Positions 8,420 to 15,296 of a stretch of 43,416 nt of DNA are shown here, in pieces. Each line of letters begins with the position of its first letter. The stretch's first letter is position 1. Under the pieces are notes generated by a model. That model searched no databases. It was not told where the DNA came from and worked only from the letters and a program-made list of their open reading frames with translations. The stretch comes from Pseudomonas chlororaphis (lineage in GTDB: Bacteria > Pseudomonadota > Gammaproteobacteria > Pseudomonadales > Pseudomonadaceae). The translations under genes were made by a program, and so were the position numbers. The stretch is from the NCBI RefSeq assembly GCF_000783395.1, contig NZ_JSFK01000036.1, positions 1 to 43,416 of the forward strand. The letters are read 5' to 3'.

Positions 8420-8716
8420 TCAAGCAGGCGCTTTCCAGTTCAACATTTGCTGCTGTGCGACCTGGAGCAAGTCATTGCCATCCTGCGTCAGCAGGTAAAG
8501 CGCATGGGTTATGTGTGGAATGTCTTGCACGTCGGCGTGCTTGAAGCACAAGCAATGCAGAGTTTCGAGCAGGTCGGCGGCGGCGCGGATGCGCTGGACG
8601 GCGGCTTCGAGGATATCTTTCGGGTTGGCTTGGGTGTCGATGAGCAGTGTCGGGGTTTCGGTGACGTTGCTGCTGAGGGGGAGATAGCGGTTTTGTAGCA
8701 GTTTGATTATCGGCAT
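8420..8716 (-). CDS. Small Pseudomonas protein, DUF3077/DUF6124-like
   Basis: A 98-residue protein of a type that is abundant in fluorescens-group Pseudomonas. It has a short variable N-terminus, then a PTLLIDTQANPKDILEAAVQR segment and helical remainder, resembling the helical core of DUF3077/DUF6124 proteins. There is no signal peptide or membrane segment. Function is unknown for the family. It points leftward and converges on the immunity array with a terminator between. The ATG at 8716 has no good ribosome site. About 60-135 bases upstream on the same strand lies a strongly structured segment that may be its leader. Confidence 0.6.
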   Translation of the reverse strand: MPIIKLLQNRYLPLSSNVTETPTLLIDTQANPKDILEAAVQRIRAAADLLETLHCLCFKHADVQDIPHITHALYLLTQDGNDLLQVAQQQMLNWKAPA

Positions 8717-8773
8717 AGGTGATTACTCAATTGGGTCGAAAGTAACCGCCAGCACTGTGACCAAACAGTGGGA

Positions 8774-8851
8774 GGCGGACTGTGTGCAGGCTTGGTCAAC
8801 CGAGAACAACCCCAACTCAGCTCGCCCGAAGGCGTCCTGCACACAGCCGCC
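8774..8851 (-). other. Structured leader candidate: 16-bp stem enclosing a UUCG-tetraloop hairpin
   Basis: Read on the minus strand, GGCGGCTGTGTGCAGG (8851-8836) pairs with CCTGCACACAGTCCGCC (8790-8774) with only one bulged T. Inside the 45-base loop is CGCC-TTCG-GGCG (8834-8823), a hairpin with a canonical cUUCGg tetraloop. A second hairpin, CGGACA/TGTCCG (8868-8883), lies just upstream. The element ends about 57 bases before the ATG of the small gene at 8716. The rest of the 496-base gap to 9213 shows nothing clear. Either a regulatory 5' leader or a small RNA would fit. Confidence 0.5.
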
Positions 8852-9212
8852 ACAGCTATGCACCGCACGGACACAGATGTCCGCAGCGCAAATGATGGCA
8901 CATCTGCAATAAGGGAAGTTATCAGGTGACCAAACCCGAACCACTGATTTTGCAGCGGCAACCGACAATAACCGCCCCGCTCCAGCCGCCGAAAGCAGAC
9001 AAGGCACCAGCCTTTGTAGGAATTCGCCAAACCTTCCAAAGAAAACCGCCGCACTCCCTGACAGCCGGCGTTCAGCTCGGTTAACCATCCCTTAACGCCG
9101 TGGTCAAAAACTCTACTGAACCGCACGCCCTCAGCCATTCTGGCTGTTGCCCAGTGCGGCAGGTTCGGGTGCATCACGCCGAACTCTAGAACCGCCACAC
9201 GGGAGTCCTTTC

Positions 9213-9482
9213 ATGAACATTCGTCCTTTATTGCTCACTGCCGCCCTCGCCTGCACCGCGTTTGCCGGGCTGGCTCAGGCCAATGACACCTCTGCCACGT
9301 CCAAAGCCGTGCCGTATGAGTACGGAATGCCGCTGCATGTGGCCAAAGTGGTGTCGTTGACCGAGCCGCCAACGCAACTGTGCAAAGTGGTTACGGCCGA
9401 CATGAAATACATCGACAACGCCGGTAAGCCTGAGGAAATCAGCTATCGGAAATTGTCTGACGCGTGCAACTTCCAGAACTGA
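9213..9482 (+). CDS. DUF2790 family small periplasmic protein
   Basis: An 89-residue exported protein. Residues 1-23 form a signal peptide (MNIRPLLLTAALACTAFAG, then AQA before NDT). The mature part has the DUF2790 pattern: YEYGMPLHVAKVVSLTEPP, LCKVVTADMKYID and a final Cys-containing ISYRKLSDAC. Two cysteines could form a disulphide in the periplasm. Many paralogues occur in Pseudomonas and no function is established. ATG 9213 has GGGAG 7 bases upstream and is chosen over earlier in-frame codons because it begins the signal peptide. Confidence 0.8.
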   Translation: MNIRPLLLTAALACTAFAGLAQANDTSATSKAVPYEYGMPLHVAKVVSLTEPPTQLCKVVTADMKYIDNAGKPEEISYRKLSDACNFQN

Positions 9483-9571
9483 CAGAAACGTCTGATTTGC
9501 GGGTTTGCGGTAGGCGTGGGGTGTTTCGGCGGTTATGCTCGGAGCCCTCCTCACTGCCGCAAGGATTCGCC

Positions 9572-9970
9572 ATGCAGTTGTCGTTTCGCACGTTGTCAGG
9601 CTTCACGTGTTCGTTGTGTTTTTTGCTGGCGTTGGCCTGGGGTGTTTTCCCGGAGAGGCTGCTGGCGATCTGGAGCATCGAGTATTCCGACGCTGCCGGG
9701 TTTGTCGCGCGGCGCAGTGCGGTGTTGTTTGCGGCGTTGGGAGTGATGTTTTATCTGGTGCGCAACGCACCGCCGTCGCTGGGGCGCAATGCGCTGAGCA
9801 ACGGGTTTATCGTCGGTTGTTTTGGTTTGGCGGTGTTGGGGTTTGCGGAATGGCTGAACGGTCATGCCGGCCCCGGGATTTTGCTCGCGGTGCTGGTCGA
9901 GTTCGCGCTGGGCCTTGGCTTTGTGCAGGCCCGGCGCGTGACGGTCGAACTGGGTGAAACGGTGCGTTAA
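9572..9970 (+). CDS. Small integral membrane protein of unknown function
   Basis: A 132-residue protein with about four membrane segments (roughly residues 10-28, 47-65, 78-93 and 100-117; for example CSLCFLLALAWGVFP and GPGILLAVLVEFALGLGFVQ). No catalytic motif is evident. The ATG at 9572 follows an AAGGA site (9561-9565). It lies 89 bases after the DUF2790 gene on the same strand and could be co-transcribed. Its last 4 bases overlap the convergent DUF1652 gene. Confidence 0.65.
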   Translation: MQLSFRTLSGFTCSLCFLLALAWGVFPERLLAIWSIEYSDAAGFVARRSAVLFAALGVMFYLVRNAPPSLGRNALSNGFIVGCFGLAVLGFAEWLNGHAGPGILLAVLVEFALGLGFVQARRVTVELGETVR

Positions 9971-10236
9971 ACGACTCTGGAGCGTGGGCTGTAGTGATGT
10001 TGCACAGTTTGCTGGTTCAGATCCGAGCGCAGCCCTGCGATCAGTTCGTTGATTTCACGACAGCCATTGAGGTGGCTGGCGTCGATGCCACTGACCAGCA
10101 GATCGACCTGATCGGTCTGGTGATCGCCGAAAACCTTGACGGTCATCGACAAGTCCGGCGACAGCGTGCACTGGCAGCGTTTCGGCAGAAAACTGCTTTC
10201 AATGATATTGCGTAGTTCCAAGGCAGACAGAAACAT
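9967..10236 (-). CDS. DUF1652 family protein
   Basis: An 89-residue cytoplasmic protein with the pattern of the Pseudomonas DUF1652 family: MFLSALELRNIIESSFLPKR, CQCTLSPDLSMTVKVFG, and ASHLNGCREINELIAGLRSD. The start has a GGAG-type site (aaggagagggtttcgccATG, read on the minus strand). It converges with the membrane protein gene with a 4-base overlap. Function is unknown. Confidence 0.8.
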   Translation of the reverse strand: MFLSALELRNIIESSFLPKRCQCTLSPDLSMTVKVFGDHQTDQVDLLVSGIDASHLNGCREINELIAGLRSDLNQQTVQHHYSPRSRVV

Positions 10237-10481
10237 GGCGAAACCCTCTCCTTACTGTGAGATGCCAATCAAGTATTCACGCTGACCGTTGCTGCCCCTG
10301 CACGGGTGTGTCCCCGCTGTTTCCCTGGTGCGACAAGCGGTGGTACTGCGAAATGCCCATTGGAGTGTAGGCGCCCAAGGCCGGTGCGCCGCACTGAAAA
10401 GACGCATAAAGCGTGCCTTTCATCGGTTCATTTTCACCCTCATGAAATCAAGCACTTGGCGGCGGTGCCAGTATTTGGCTA

Positions 10482-10525
10482 CTTGCAAATTGCAAGAATG
10501 GCCTCGGCGGGTACTGCAATTTGCA
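10482..10525. promoter_or_regulatory. Two TTGCAAATTGCA palindromes spaced three helical turns apart
   Basis: CTTGCAAATTGCAAG (10482-10496) is a perfect 15-bp palindrome. An inverted second copy, TGCAATTTGCA, lies at 10515-10525, with centres 31 bases apart, i.e. on the same DNA face. A half-like TTTGCAA follows at 10538. This is the only clear structure in the 367-base gap (10237-10603), apart from an ATGACGG/CCGTCAT dyad (10554-10576). The sites look like a dimeric regulator's operator upstream of ecotin. The regulator is unknown. Confidence 0.45.
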
Positions 10526-10603
10526 ACTCGACACTGGTTTGCAATCACGGCCCATGACGGTAAGAATGCCCGTCATCCACCCTACACCCGCACGGAGGCT
10601 TCC

Positions 10604-11089
10604 ATGGGTTCTTTCCGCATTTACGCGACCACCGGGCTGTTCATCGCCAGCCTGTCCACCCTCGCCCACGCCGCCAAGCTTGAAGACGTCGCGCCGTTCC
10701 CGAAGGCTGAAGCCGGGTTCACCCGCCAGGTCATTCACTTGCCCAAGCAGGAGCAGGAAGAGAACTTCCAGGTGGAAATTCTCGCTGGCAAAACGCTTGA
10801 AGTGGACTGCAACCGCCAGCGTTTGGGCGGCGTTCTCGATGAGAAGAATCTTGAAGGTTGGGGTTATCCGTTCTATCGCCTGGAAAAGGTCATTGGGCCG
10901 ATGAGCACGATGATGGCCTGCCCGCCCGGCAGCCAGAAGAAGCGCGCATTCGTGCCGGTCGTCGGTGACGGTTTCATGCTGCGTTACAACAGCAAGTTGC
11001 CGGTCGTGGTGTATGCGCCGTCGGACGTCGAAGTGCGTTATCGCATCTGGTCGGCGTCGGACAAAGTCGGTACAGCCCTGCAGGAATAA
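10604..11089 (+). CDS. eco: Ecotin, periplasmic serine protease inhibitor
   Basis: A 161-residue ecotin. A signal peptide ends at about residue 23 (TLAHA before AKLED). The mature protein carries the family blocks LEDVAPFPKAEAGFTRQVIH, FQVEILAGKTLEVDCN and LEGWGYPFYRLEKV. The reactive-site loop STMMACP contains the Met-Met that serves as P1/P1' in E. coli ecotin, and the two flanking cysteines (VDCN and MACP) correspond to its disulphide. Ecotin dimers inhibit trypsin-like proteases, including host elastase and similar enzymes. ATG 10604 follows CGGAGG (10592-10597). The longer open frame upstream lacks a signal-peptide-like start. The NIPSNAP gene follows 21 bases on, suggesting co-transcription. 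Confidence 0.95.
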   Translation: MGSFRIYATTGLFIASLSTLAHAAKLEDVAPFPKAEAGFTRQVIHLPKQEQEENFQVEILAGKTLEVDCNRQRLGGVLDEKNLEGWGYPFYRLEKVIGPMSTMMACPPGSQKKRAFVPVVGDGFMLRYNSKLPVVVYAPSDVEVRYRIWSASDKVGTALQE

Positions 11090-11110
11090 ACCGAACAAGG
11101 AGTGCGTCGT

Positions 11111-11416
11111 TTGATTACCTGCCACGTCCGATATGTCATTGATCCGTACCAATTGCCCGAGTTCGAGGCCTACGCCAAGGCCTGGCTCGGCATCGTCGAG
11201 CGCTTGGGCGGCACCCATCACGGCTACTTTTTGCCATCCGAAGGCGCGAGCAACATCGCTTATTGCCTGTTCAGTTTTCCGTCACTGGCGGATTACGAGA
11301 GCTATCGGCACATCGCGATGACTGATCCGGAAAGCACCGCACTGGTCGCCAGCCTGGTCGAGAAGAAGTTCATCGTCAGCTACGAGCGCAGCTTCCTGCG
11401 CCCCTTGTTGCGCTAG
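11111..11416 (+). CDS. NIPSNAP family protein
   Basis: A 101-residue NIPSNAP-type protein, a small ferredoxin-like dimeric alpha/beta barrel fold. The typical start is MITCHVRYVIDPYQLPEFEA, with the family-like GTHHGYFLPSEG and a long C-terminal strand. The TTG at 11111 is chosen because AAGGAG (11097-11102) lies 8 bases before it; the GTG at 11102 overlaps that site and cannot use it. Function is not defined for these bacterial proteins. It follows ecotin by 21 bases and is probably in the same transcript. Confidence 0.8.
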   Translation: MITCHVRYVIDPYQLPEFEAYAKAWLGIVERLGGTHHGYFLPSEGASNIAYCLFSFPSLADYESYRHIAMTDPESTALVASLVEKKFIVSYERSFLRPLLR

Positions 11417-11468
11417 TGAGCAGATTTTTTCCTGAAACTCCAACAATCCCAATTGTCAACCCCGCTTT

Positions 11469-11488
11469 ACCTGTCAACTCTGACAGTT
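11469..11488 (+). promoter_or_regulatory. LuxR-type box (site a)
   Basis: ACCTGTCAACTCTGACAGTT has perfect 6-bp arms (CTGTCA/TGACAG) around 4 bases, with the CT-N12-AG architecture of LuxR-family quorum-sensing boxes. It ends 81 bases before the ATG at 11570. It is one of four such sites in the window, in the same orientation relative to its gene as sites b and d. The -10 region here is weaker than at the other three. Confidence 0.6.
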
Positions 11489-11569
11489 ACGCCGCGAGTC
11501 CTGATGCAGTAGCTTCAACAGCCAACGGGAGTTAATTCCTTCATTGCTCAAACATCAGGAGCAACTGCA

Positions 11570-12055
11570 ATGGCTAAAACCAAGAGCAGAACCAAAACAA
11601 CCCTGGCTAACGCATTCTCCGCTGACGTCAATCGAGGCGAGAGCCCGCTTTTCAGGGCAACCACTATGGAACTATTTTCCCGGTATCAGGAAAGCACAGG
11701 CCCGTATTGGCAAGGCTTCGGTACTCATTACATCACGCTTGATCCATTCAATCCCGTGGAAGTACACCTGAGCATTTTCGTAAAAGAAATCGCAAAACCT
11801 GACACTTACACGCTGGGCGAGGACGAGAAGGATGTTTGGGCAGCCTATGCAGTCACTCGTAGGGACGGCAATGTGGAGGCATATTTGTCAATCTCGGGAG
11901 AAGTCACACTTGAGGCTATACCTCCACCCGGGAAAAGACGCCTCAAGGGAACTCTTTCGGGAACCCTTTCCTTCACAGGCAAGTATCAGGACAAGGAAGT
12001 AAACGTCACGAACGGCCACTTCAATTTGACCAAGAATATTGTCCGAGTCTTGTAA
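11570..12055 (+). CDS. Conserved-type beta-rich protein of unknown function, behind a LuxR-type box
   Basis: A 161-residue protein with a Lys/Arg/Thr-rich N-terminus (MAKTKSRTKTTLANAF), no signal peptide and no membrane segment. The remainder is predicted to be mostly beta strands (EVHLSIFVKEIAKPDTYTLG, LKGTLSGTLSFTGKYQ). Its C-terminal 90 residues align loosely with the protein at 24548, which also follows a LuxR-type box, so the two may share a fold. AGGAG (11557-11561) sits 8 bases before ATG 11570. The DNA is AT-richer than the flanks. Nothing clear lies in 12056-12150. Not recognised as a named family. Confidence 0.7.
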   Translation: MAKTKSRTKTTLANAFSADVNRGESPLFRATTMELFSRYQESTGPYWQGFGTHYITLDPFNPVEVHLSIFVKEIAKPDTYTLGEDEKDVWAAYAVTRRDGNVEAYLSISGEVTLEAIPPPGKRRLKGTLSGTLSFTGKYQDKEVNVTNGHFNLTKNIVRVL

Positions 12056-12150
12056 CCCTATACGCAGGTAGTCGGGGGCAACGCCAGGCACAGCATCAAC
12101 GGATGCTCAGCGAATGCAAATGCCTCCGCCCCCACCTGCTGCACGCCGCG

Positions 12151-13164
12151 TCACACCGAGACACCACACACGGCGGCGCGCTCGGCAACGTGGCGCAGGC
12201 TGTCGAAGTTGATATTGGCGCCCGAGTCGATCGCCACGAATGTCTGCTCGCGCACCCTGGTTCGCGCCACGTATCGCTTGATCCCGGCCACGGCCAGGGC
12301 GCCGGAAGGTTCGGTGATAGAGCGGGTATCGTCGTAGATATTCTTGATCGCCGCGCAGAGGTCGTCGTTGCTGACGGTGATCAATTCGTCGACGCAAAAG
12401 CGGCAAACTTCAAACCCGAACGCGCCGATCTGCGCTACCGCCACGCCATCGGCGAAGGTGCCGACATTGGGCAGCACGACGCGCTGATCGGCTTCCAGCG
12501 CGGCCTTCAGGCACGCGGAGTGTTCCGATTCGACGCCGATGATCCGCACTTCGGGGCGCAGGTATTTGACGTACGCCGCGATGCCGGCGATCAGACCGCC
12601 ACCGCCCACCGGGATAAAGATCGCATCCAGCGAACCTTGATGCTGGCGGAGGATTTCCATCGCCACGGTGCCCTGCCCGGCGATCACTTCCGGGTCATCG
12701 AATGGAGACACGAAGGTGCGTCCGCTCTGTTCCGCCAGTTGCAGCGCATGGGCCAGCGCGAACGGGAAACTCTCGCCGTGTAGCAACGCTTCAGCGCCAC
12801 GACTGCGCACACCCAGCACTTTCAATTCTGGCGTCGTCGCCGGCATGACGATAGTCGCCGCGATACCCAGCTCGCGTGCGGCCAGCGCCACGCCTTGCGC
12901 GTGATTGCCGGCCGATGCGGTGATCACCCCGCACGCCTTCTGCTCGTCACTCAGTTGCACCAGTTTGTTGTAGGCGCCACGGATCTTGAAGGAGAACGTC
13001 GGTTGCAGGTCTTCGCGCTTGAGCAGAATCCGGTTGCCCAGCGCCTCCGACAGCGCCGGCGCCGCTTGCAAAGGCGTGCGCACCGCGAGGTCGTACACTG
13101 GCGCGGCGAGGATCTTTTTTACGTAGTGCTCAAGCAGGGTTTGCTGGTCGGGGCTGTGCGGCAT
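12151..13164 (-). CDS. Threonine dehydratase (ammonia-lyase), IlvA-like but lacking the ACT-type regulatory domain
   Basis: A 337-residue PLP enzyme very close to the catalytic half of biosynthetic IlvA, which converts threonine to 2-oxobutanoate for isoleucine synthesis. Visible are the Schiff-base lysine K60 in TFSFKIRGAYNK, the SAGNHAQG loop and the glycine-rich phosphate loop VGGGGLIAG. Full biosynthetic IlvA has about 500 residues with C-terminal ACT-like domains that bind isoleucine. Here the protein stops right at the domain boundary (SLRHVAERA, then VCGVSV and stop), so feedback inhibition by isoleucine would be absent. ATG 13164 has AGGAG 7 bases before it. A leader with Ile codons and a terminator lies upstream. 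It is probably a second copy beside a full-length ilvA elsewhere; serine/threonine breakdown is an alternative role. Confidence 0.9.
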   Translation of the reverse strand: MPHSPDQQTLLEHYVKKILAAPVYDLAVRTPLQAAPALSEALGNRILLKREDLQPTFSFKIRGAYNKLVQLSDEQKACGVITASAGNHAQGVALAARELGIAATIVMPATTPELKVLGVRSRGAEALLHGESFPFALAHALQLAEQSGRTFVSPFDDPEVIAGQGTVAMEILRQHQGSLDAIFIPVGGGGLIAGIAAYVKYLRPEVRIIGVESEHSACLKAALEADQRVVLPNVGTFADGVAVAQIGAFGFEVCRFCVDELITVSNDDLCAAIKNIYDDTRSITEPSGALAVAGIKRYVARTRVREQTFVAIDSGANINFDSLRHVAERAAVCGVSV

Positions 13165-13206
13165 GGTCGTCTCCTGACATTTTTCAAAACCCAGGAGACA
13201 GAAAGT

Positions 13207-13230
13207 AAAAACCCGCCTCTAGGGCGGGTT
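13207..13230 (-). terminator. Attenuator terminator in the leader of the threonine dehydratase gene
   Basis: On the minus strand AACCCGCC (13230-13223), loop CTAGA, GGCGGGTT (13217-13210) and a run of five Ts (13211-13207) form a compact intrinsic terminator 43 bases before the dehydratase ATG. Being upstream of the gene it reads, it can only act as an attenuator. GGCGGG at the end of the leader ORF (13258-13253) can pair with its CCCGCC arm as antiterminator. Confidence 0.75.
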
Positions 13231-13248
13231 GGGTGCTGCAGTCGTGAG

Positions 13249-13314
13249 CTAGCCCGCCAAATGAGGAATGGCGGTAATAATAATTGGCTGGCAACGCGAT
13301 ACAGTCGAAGTCAT
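13249..13314 (-). CDS. Leader peptide with a run of Ile codons (attenuation)
   Basis: A 21-codon frame on the minus strand beginning MTSTVSRCQP and containing ATT ATT ATT ACC GCC ATT: three consecutive isoleucine codons, a threonine, then another isoleucine. Its stop (13251-13249) lies 18 bases before the attenuator stem, and its last sense codons overlap the antiterminator strand GGCGGG. This is the classical arrangement: a ribosome stalled at Ile codons leaves GGCGGG free to pair and the gene is read, whereas one reaching the stop covers it and the terminator forms. The weak point is that no clear ribosome site precedes the ATG. Confidence 0.65.
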   Translation of the reverse strand: MTSTVSRCQPIIITAIPHLAG

Positions 13315-13322
13315 GGGCTGGA

Positions 13323-13351
13323 AATTAGCCTGCCCGCTAATGGCAAGTCAA
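13323..13351 (-). promoter_or_regulatory. Candidate promoter for the attenuated leader
   Basis: TTGACT (13351-13346), 17 bases, then CTAATT (13328-13323) on the minus strand. If used, the transcript would start only a few bases before the leader ATG, making the leader nearly leaderless; a promoter further upstream is the alternative. Confidence 0.35.
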
Positions 13352-13413
13352 TGGCCAATTTTGCGTGGCGACGTTAGTCTGGCGACTCTCTCATCACACC
13401 AAGGAAGGATTGC

Positions 13414-13752
13414 ATGATGTCTATCGCCCTGCCCCTCACGGCTTTGCTCGCGTTTAGCGGTTATACCGTTTCGGTGATGCTCCAGGCTGAACAGTCGTTG
13501 ATCGACTTTGGCATCAGCCTGATGTCGCGGCCCGATACTGCGCAGGTGGTGATTGATCTGTATCTGCTGGCCACACTGGCAAGCGTGTGGATGGTCAAGG
13601 ATGCCCGGTCGCGCGGGCAGTCGGTCTGGTCAGTGGTGCCTTATTTATTGCTGACAGCGGTTTTTGTCTCAGTTGGGCCGTTGTTGTATCTGGTGGTGCG
13701 TGGGATTCGCGAGCGCAACAAGAAGGCGGTGGATCTGGCTCGGGTGGGTTGA
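13414..13752 (+). CDS. DUF2834-like small membrane protein
   Basis: A 112-residue protein with three membrane segments (about residues 5-22, 46-60 and 73-95). The pattern matches DUF2834-type proteins: a helix, then QVVIDLYLLATLASVWMVKD, the cytoplasmic DARSRGQSVW and a last helix PYLLLTAVFVSVGPLLYLV. AAGGAAGGA (13401-13409) supports ATG 13414 or the adjacent ATG 13417. It is divergent from the threonine dehydratase leader, so 13330-13413 must hold promoters for both. Function is unknown. Confidence 0.65.
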   Translation: MMSIALPLTALLAFSGYTVSVMLQAEQSLIDFGISLMSRPDTAQVVIDLYLLATLASVWMVKDARSRGQSVWSVVPYLLLTAVFVSVGPLLYLVVRGIRERNKKAVDLARVG

Positions 13753-13782
13753 TCCGGATTATCGGGTGCCGGGTAGATTGCC

Positions 13783-13806
13783 TTCGCGAGCAGGCTCGCT
13801 CCCACA
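13783..13806. repeat. Single Pseudomonas REP element
   Basis: TTCGCGAGCAGGCTCGCTCC followed by CACA, the same sequence as each arm of the inverted pair at 19058-19122. It lies just beyond the stop of the convergent methyltransferase gene. Confidence 0.85.
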
Positions 13807-13808
13807 TG

Positions 13809-14582
13809 TCAGGTTTTTTTCACGGCGACGAACGCGGCGGTTTCGTAAGGCACTGTCACCACGTCCCGGCCGCGCAGTTCCGGCTCTGCGGCGATCAACA
13901 CTCGAATCTGCTCATCAACCTTCGCCCGCTGCGCCTCCGGCAGCGCGGCGATGAAACTGGTGGAGCGCACGCGGTTGAAGATAACGTCTTCCGGCGAGCC
14001 AGTATGGCCGTGGTGAAACCGTTCAACCTGCAATGGCGCGAACGCCGGGTGCGGAAAGGCCTCGCGCCAGGCACCGGTGTAATAACGCGGCGTGTCGCCC
14101 TCCAGCGCGTTGACGATGGCGTCCAGTTTCGGCACCCAACTGACCTGGGTGTCGCGCAGGTTCCAGATCAGCCCCAACTTGCCACCGGGCTTGAGCACCC
14201 GAGCGATTTCCGTCAGCGCCTCGGCACTGGCGAACCAGTGAAACGCTTGCGCGCAAATCACCACATCCACTGAAGCATCCGGCAACGGCAGGTCGGTCGC
14301 GGTGCCGCTCACGGCCAGCACATCGGGCCAGGTGTCAGAGAGTTTTTCCAGCATCTGCGCCACCGGTTCAACGGCGATCACTTGCGCGCCGGTCGCCACC
14401 AAACGGCCGGTGAACTTACCGGTGCCGGCACCCAGATCGATCACCGTTTTGTGCCCATCCAGACCCAGTGTCGTGGTCAACCATTGACTGACTTGCGGCG
14501 GATAGTCCGGCCGTCCTTTGACATAGGTGTCGGCAGCGGTTTTATAGCCGGCAGCGGCTGAGTGGTGGACGTGGTCGGTCAT
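13809..14582 (-). CDS. Class I SAM-dependent methyltransferase
   Basis: A 257-residue methyltransferase of the type-11 (Methyltransf_11) class. Motif I is VIDLGAGTGKFTGRL (about residues 42-56), followed by the acidic strand VIAVEPVAQML, then LPDASVDVVICAQAFHWF and the post-motif LKPGGKLGLIWN. The substrate is unknown; this branch resembles small-molecule or 2-aconitate-type methyltransferases. ATG 14582 has AAGGAG 8 bases upstream. The open frame further upstream lacks family sequence. Nothing striking is seen in the 159-base gap to the divergent TPR gene. Confidence 0.88.
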   Translation of the reverse strand: MTDHVHHSAAAGYKTAADTYVKGRPDYPPQVSQWLTTTLGLDGHKTVIDLGAGTGKFTGRLVATGAQVIAVEPVAQMLEKLSDTWPDVLAVSGTATDLPLPDASVDVVICAQAFHWFASAEALTEIARVLKPGGKLGLIWNLRDTQVSWVPKLDAIVNALEGDTPRYYTGAWREAFPHPAFAPLQVERFHHGHTGSPEDVIFNRVRSTSFIAALPEAQRAKVDEQIRVLIAAEPELRGRDVVTVPYETAAFVAVKKT

Positions 14583-14741
14583 GGCAACGCTCCTTTCGGC
14601 AAAACATCGGATCGACGGCAGACGCTCCCGAGCATAGCGCTTGAATTTACGCTGAACTTGAACAGTCACTGATAAAGCAATGAATAAAAATTCACGCTGT
14701 GGTGTTCAAAGTGAAACATAACCCCCTGTGGAGCCTTGCCC

Positions 14742-15275
14742 ATGACTATCCGTTCCGTTATGTTCGCCGCCCCGTTGCTGCTGGTCGCGGCGATGGCCAG
14801 CCATCTGGCCTTGGCCAATGGCGATGAAGACGCGCCGGTGCAGAAACCCGAATGCCCGAAAGGCCAGGTCTGGGACAGCAAAACGCAGAAATGTGTGCTG
14901 CAAACCAGCAGCCTGTTACCGGACGCTGACCGTACCGATTACGCCTATCGCCTAGCCAAGGCCGGACGCTACGAAGAAGCCCTGGCACTGCTCGATACAC
15001 TGAAACAACCGAACACCGCCAAGGCGCTCAACTATCGCGGATACGCCACGCGCAAACTGGGGCGTACTGACGAGGGCATCGGTTATTACCTGCAATCGGT
15101 GAAGCTCGATCCGCAGTATGCGCAAGTGCGCGAATACCTCGGCGAGGCCTATGTGATCAAAGGTCGCGTCGATCTGGCGCAGGAACAGTTGCAGCAGATC
15201 AAATCGATTTGCGGTATGTCCTGCGAGGAATACCAGGATCTGGCCGAAGCCATCAATGATTCATCGAAAACCTGA
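14742..15275 (+). CDS. Exported tetratricopeptide-repeat protein
   Basis: A 177-residue protein with a signal peptide (residues 1-25, FAAPLLLVAAMASHLALANG), a short Cys loop (PECPKGQVWDSKTQKC) and then about three TPR-like repeats (YAYRLAKAGRYEEALALLD, NYRGYATRKLGRTDEGIGYY, VREYLGEAYVIKGRVDLAQE). It is periplasmic and probably a protein-protein scaffold. GGAG (14730-14733) precedes ATG 14742 by 8 bases. An ECF sigma factor and its anti-sigma follow closely, so this protein is likely part of the same stress-sensing or target unit. The sigma gene is in the same reading frame, directly beyond this TGA. Confidence 0.8.
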   Translation: MTIRSVMFAAPLLLVAAMASHLALANGDEDAPVQKPECPKGQVWDSKTQKCVLQTSSLLPDADRTDYAYRLAKAGRYEEALALLDTLKQPNTAKALNYRGYATRKLGRTDEGIGYYLQSVKLDPQYAQVREYLGEAYVIKGRVDLAQEQLQQIKSICGMSCEEYQDLAEAINDSSKT

Positions 15276-15296
15276 GCACTTATAAGGGCCGCCATC

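Noticed and set aside
8707..9198. Minus-strand frames in the 8717-9212 gap, upstream of the DUF3077-like gene
   Set aside because: Cys/Arg-rich products without domains, and they run through the strong stem-loop; the RNA structure explains the conservation-like appearance better than protein coding.
10306..10557. Plus-strand frames upstream of ecotin
   Set aside because: No ribosome site or recognisable protein; they pass through the regulatory palindromes.
10440..10604. Sigma-54 promoter for ecotin
   Set aside because: The paired palindromes suggest an enhancer-binding protein, but no GG-N10-GC element with a proper TGGCAC/TTGCA match was found.
12103..12783. Plus-strand frame opposite the threonine dehydratase
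   Set aside because: Antisense to a catalytically complete PLP enzyme; no family motifs.
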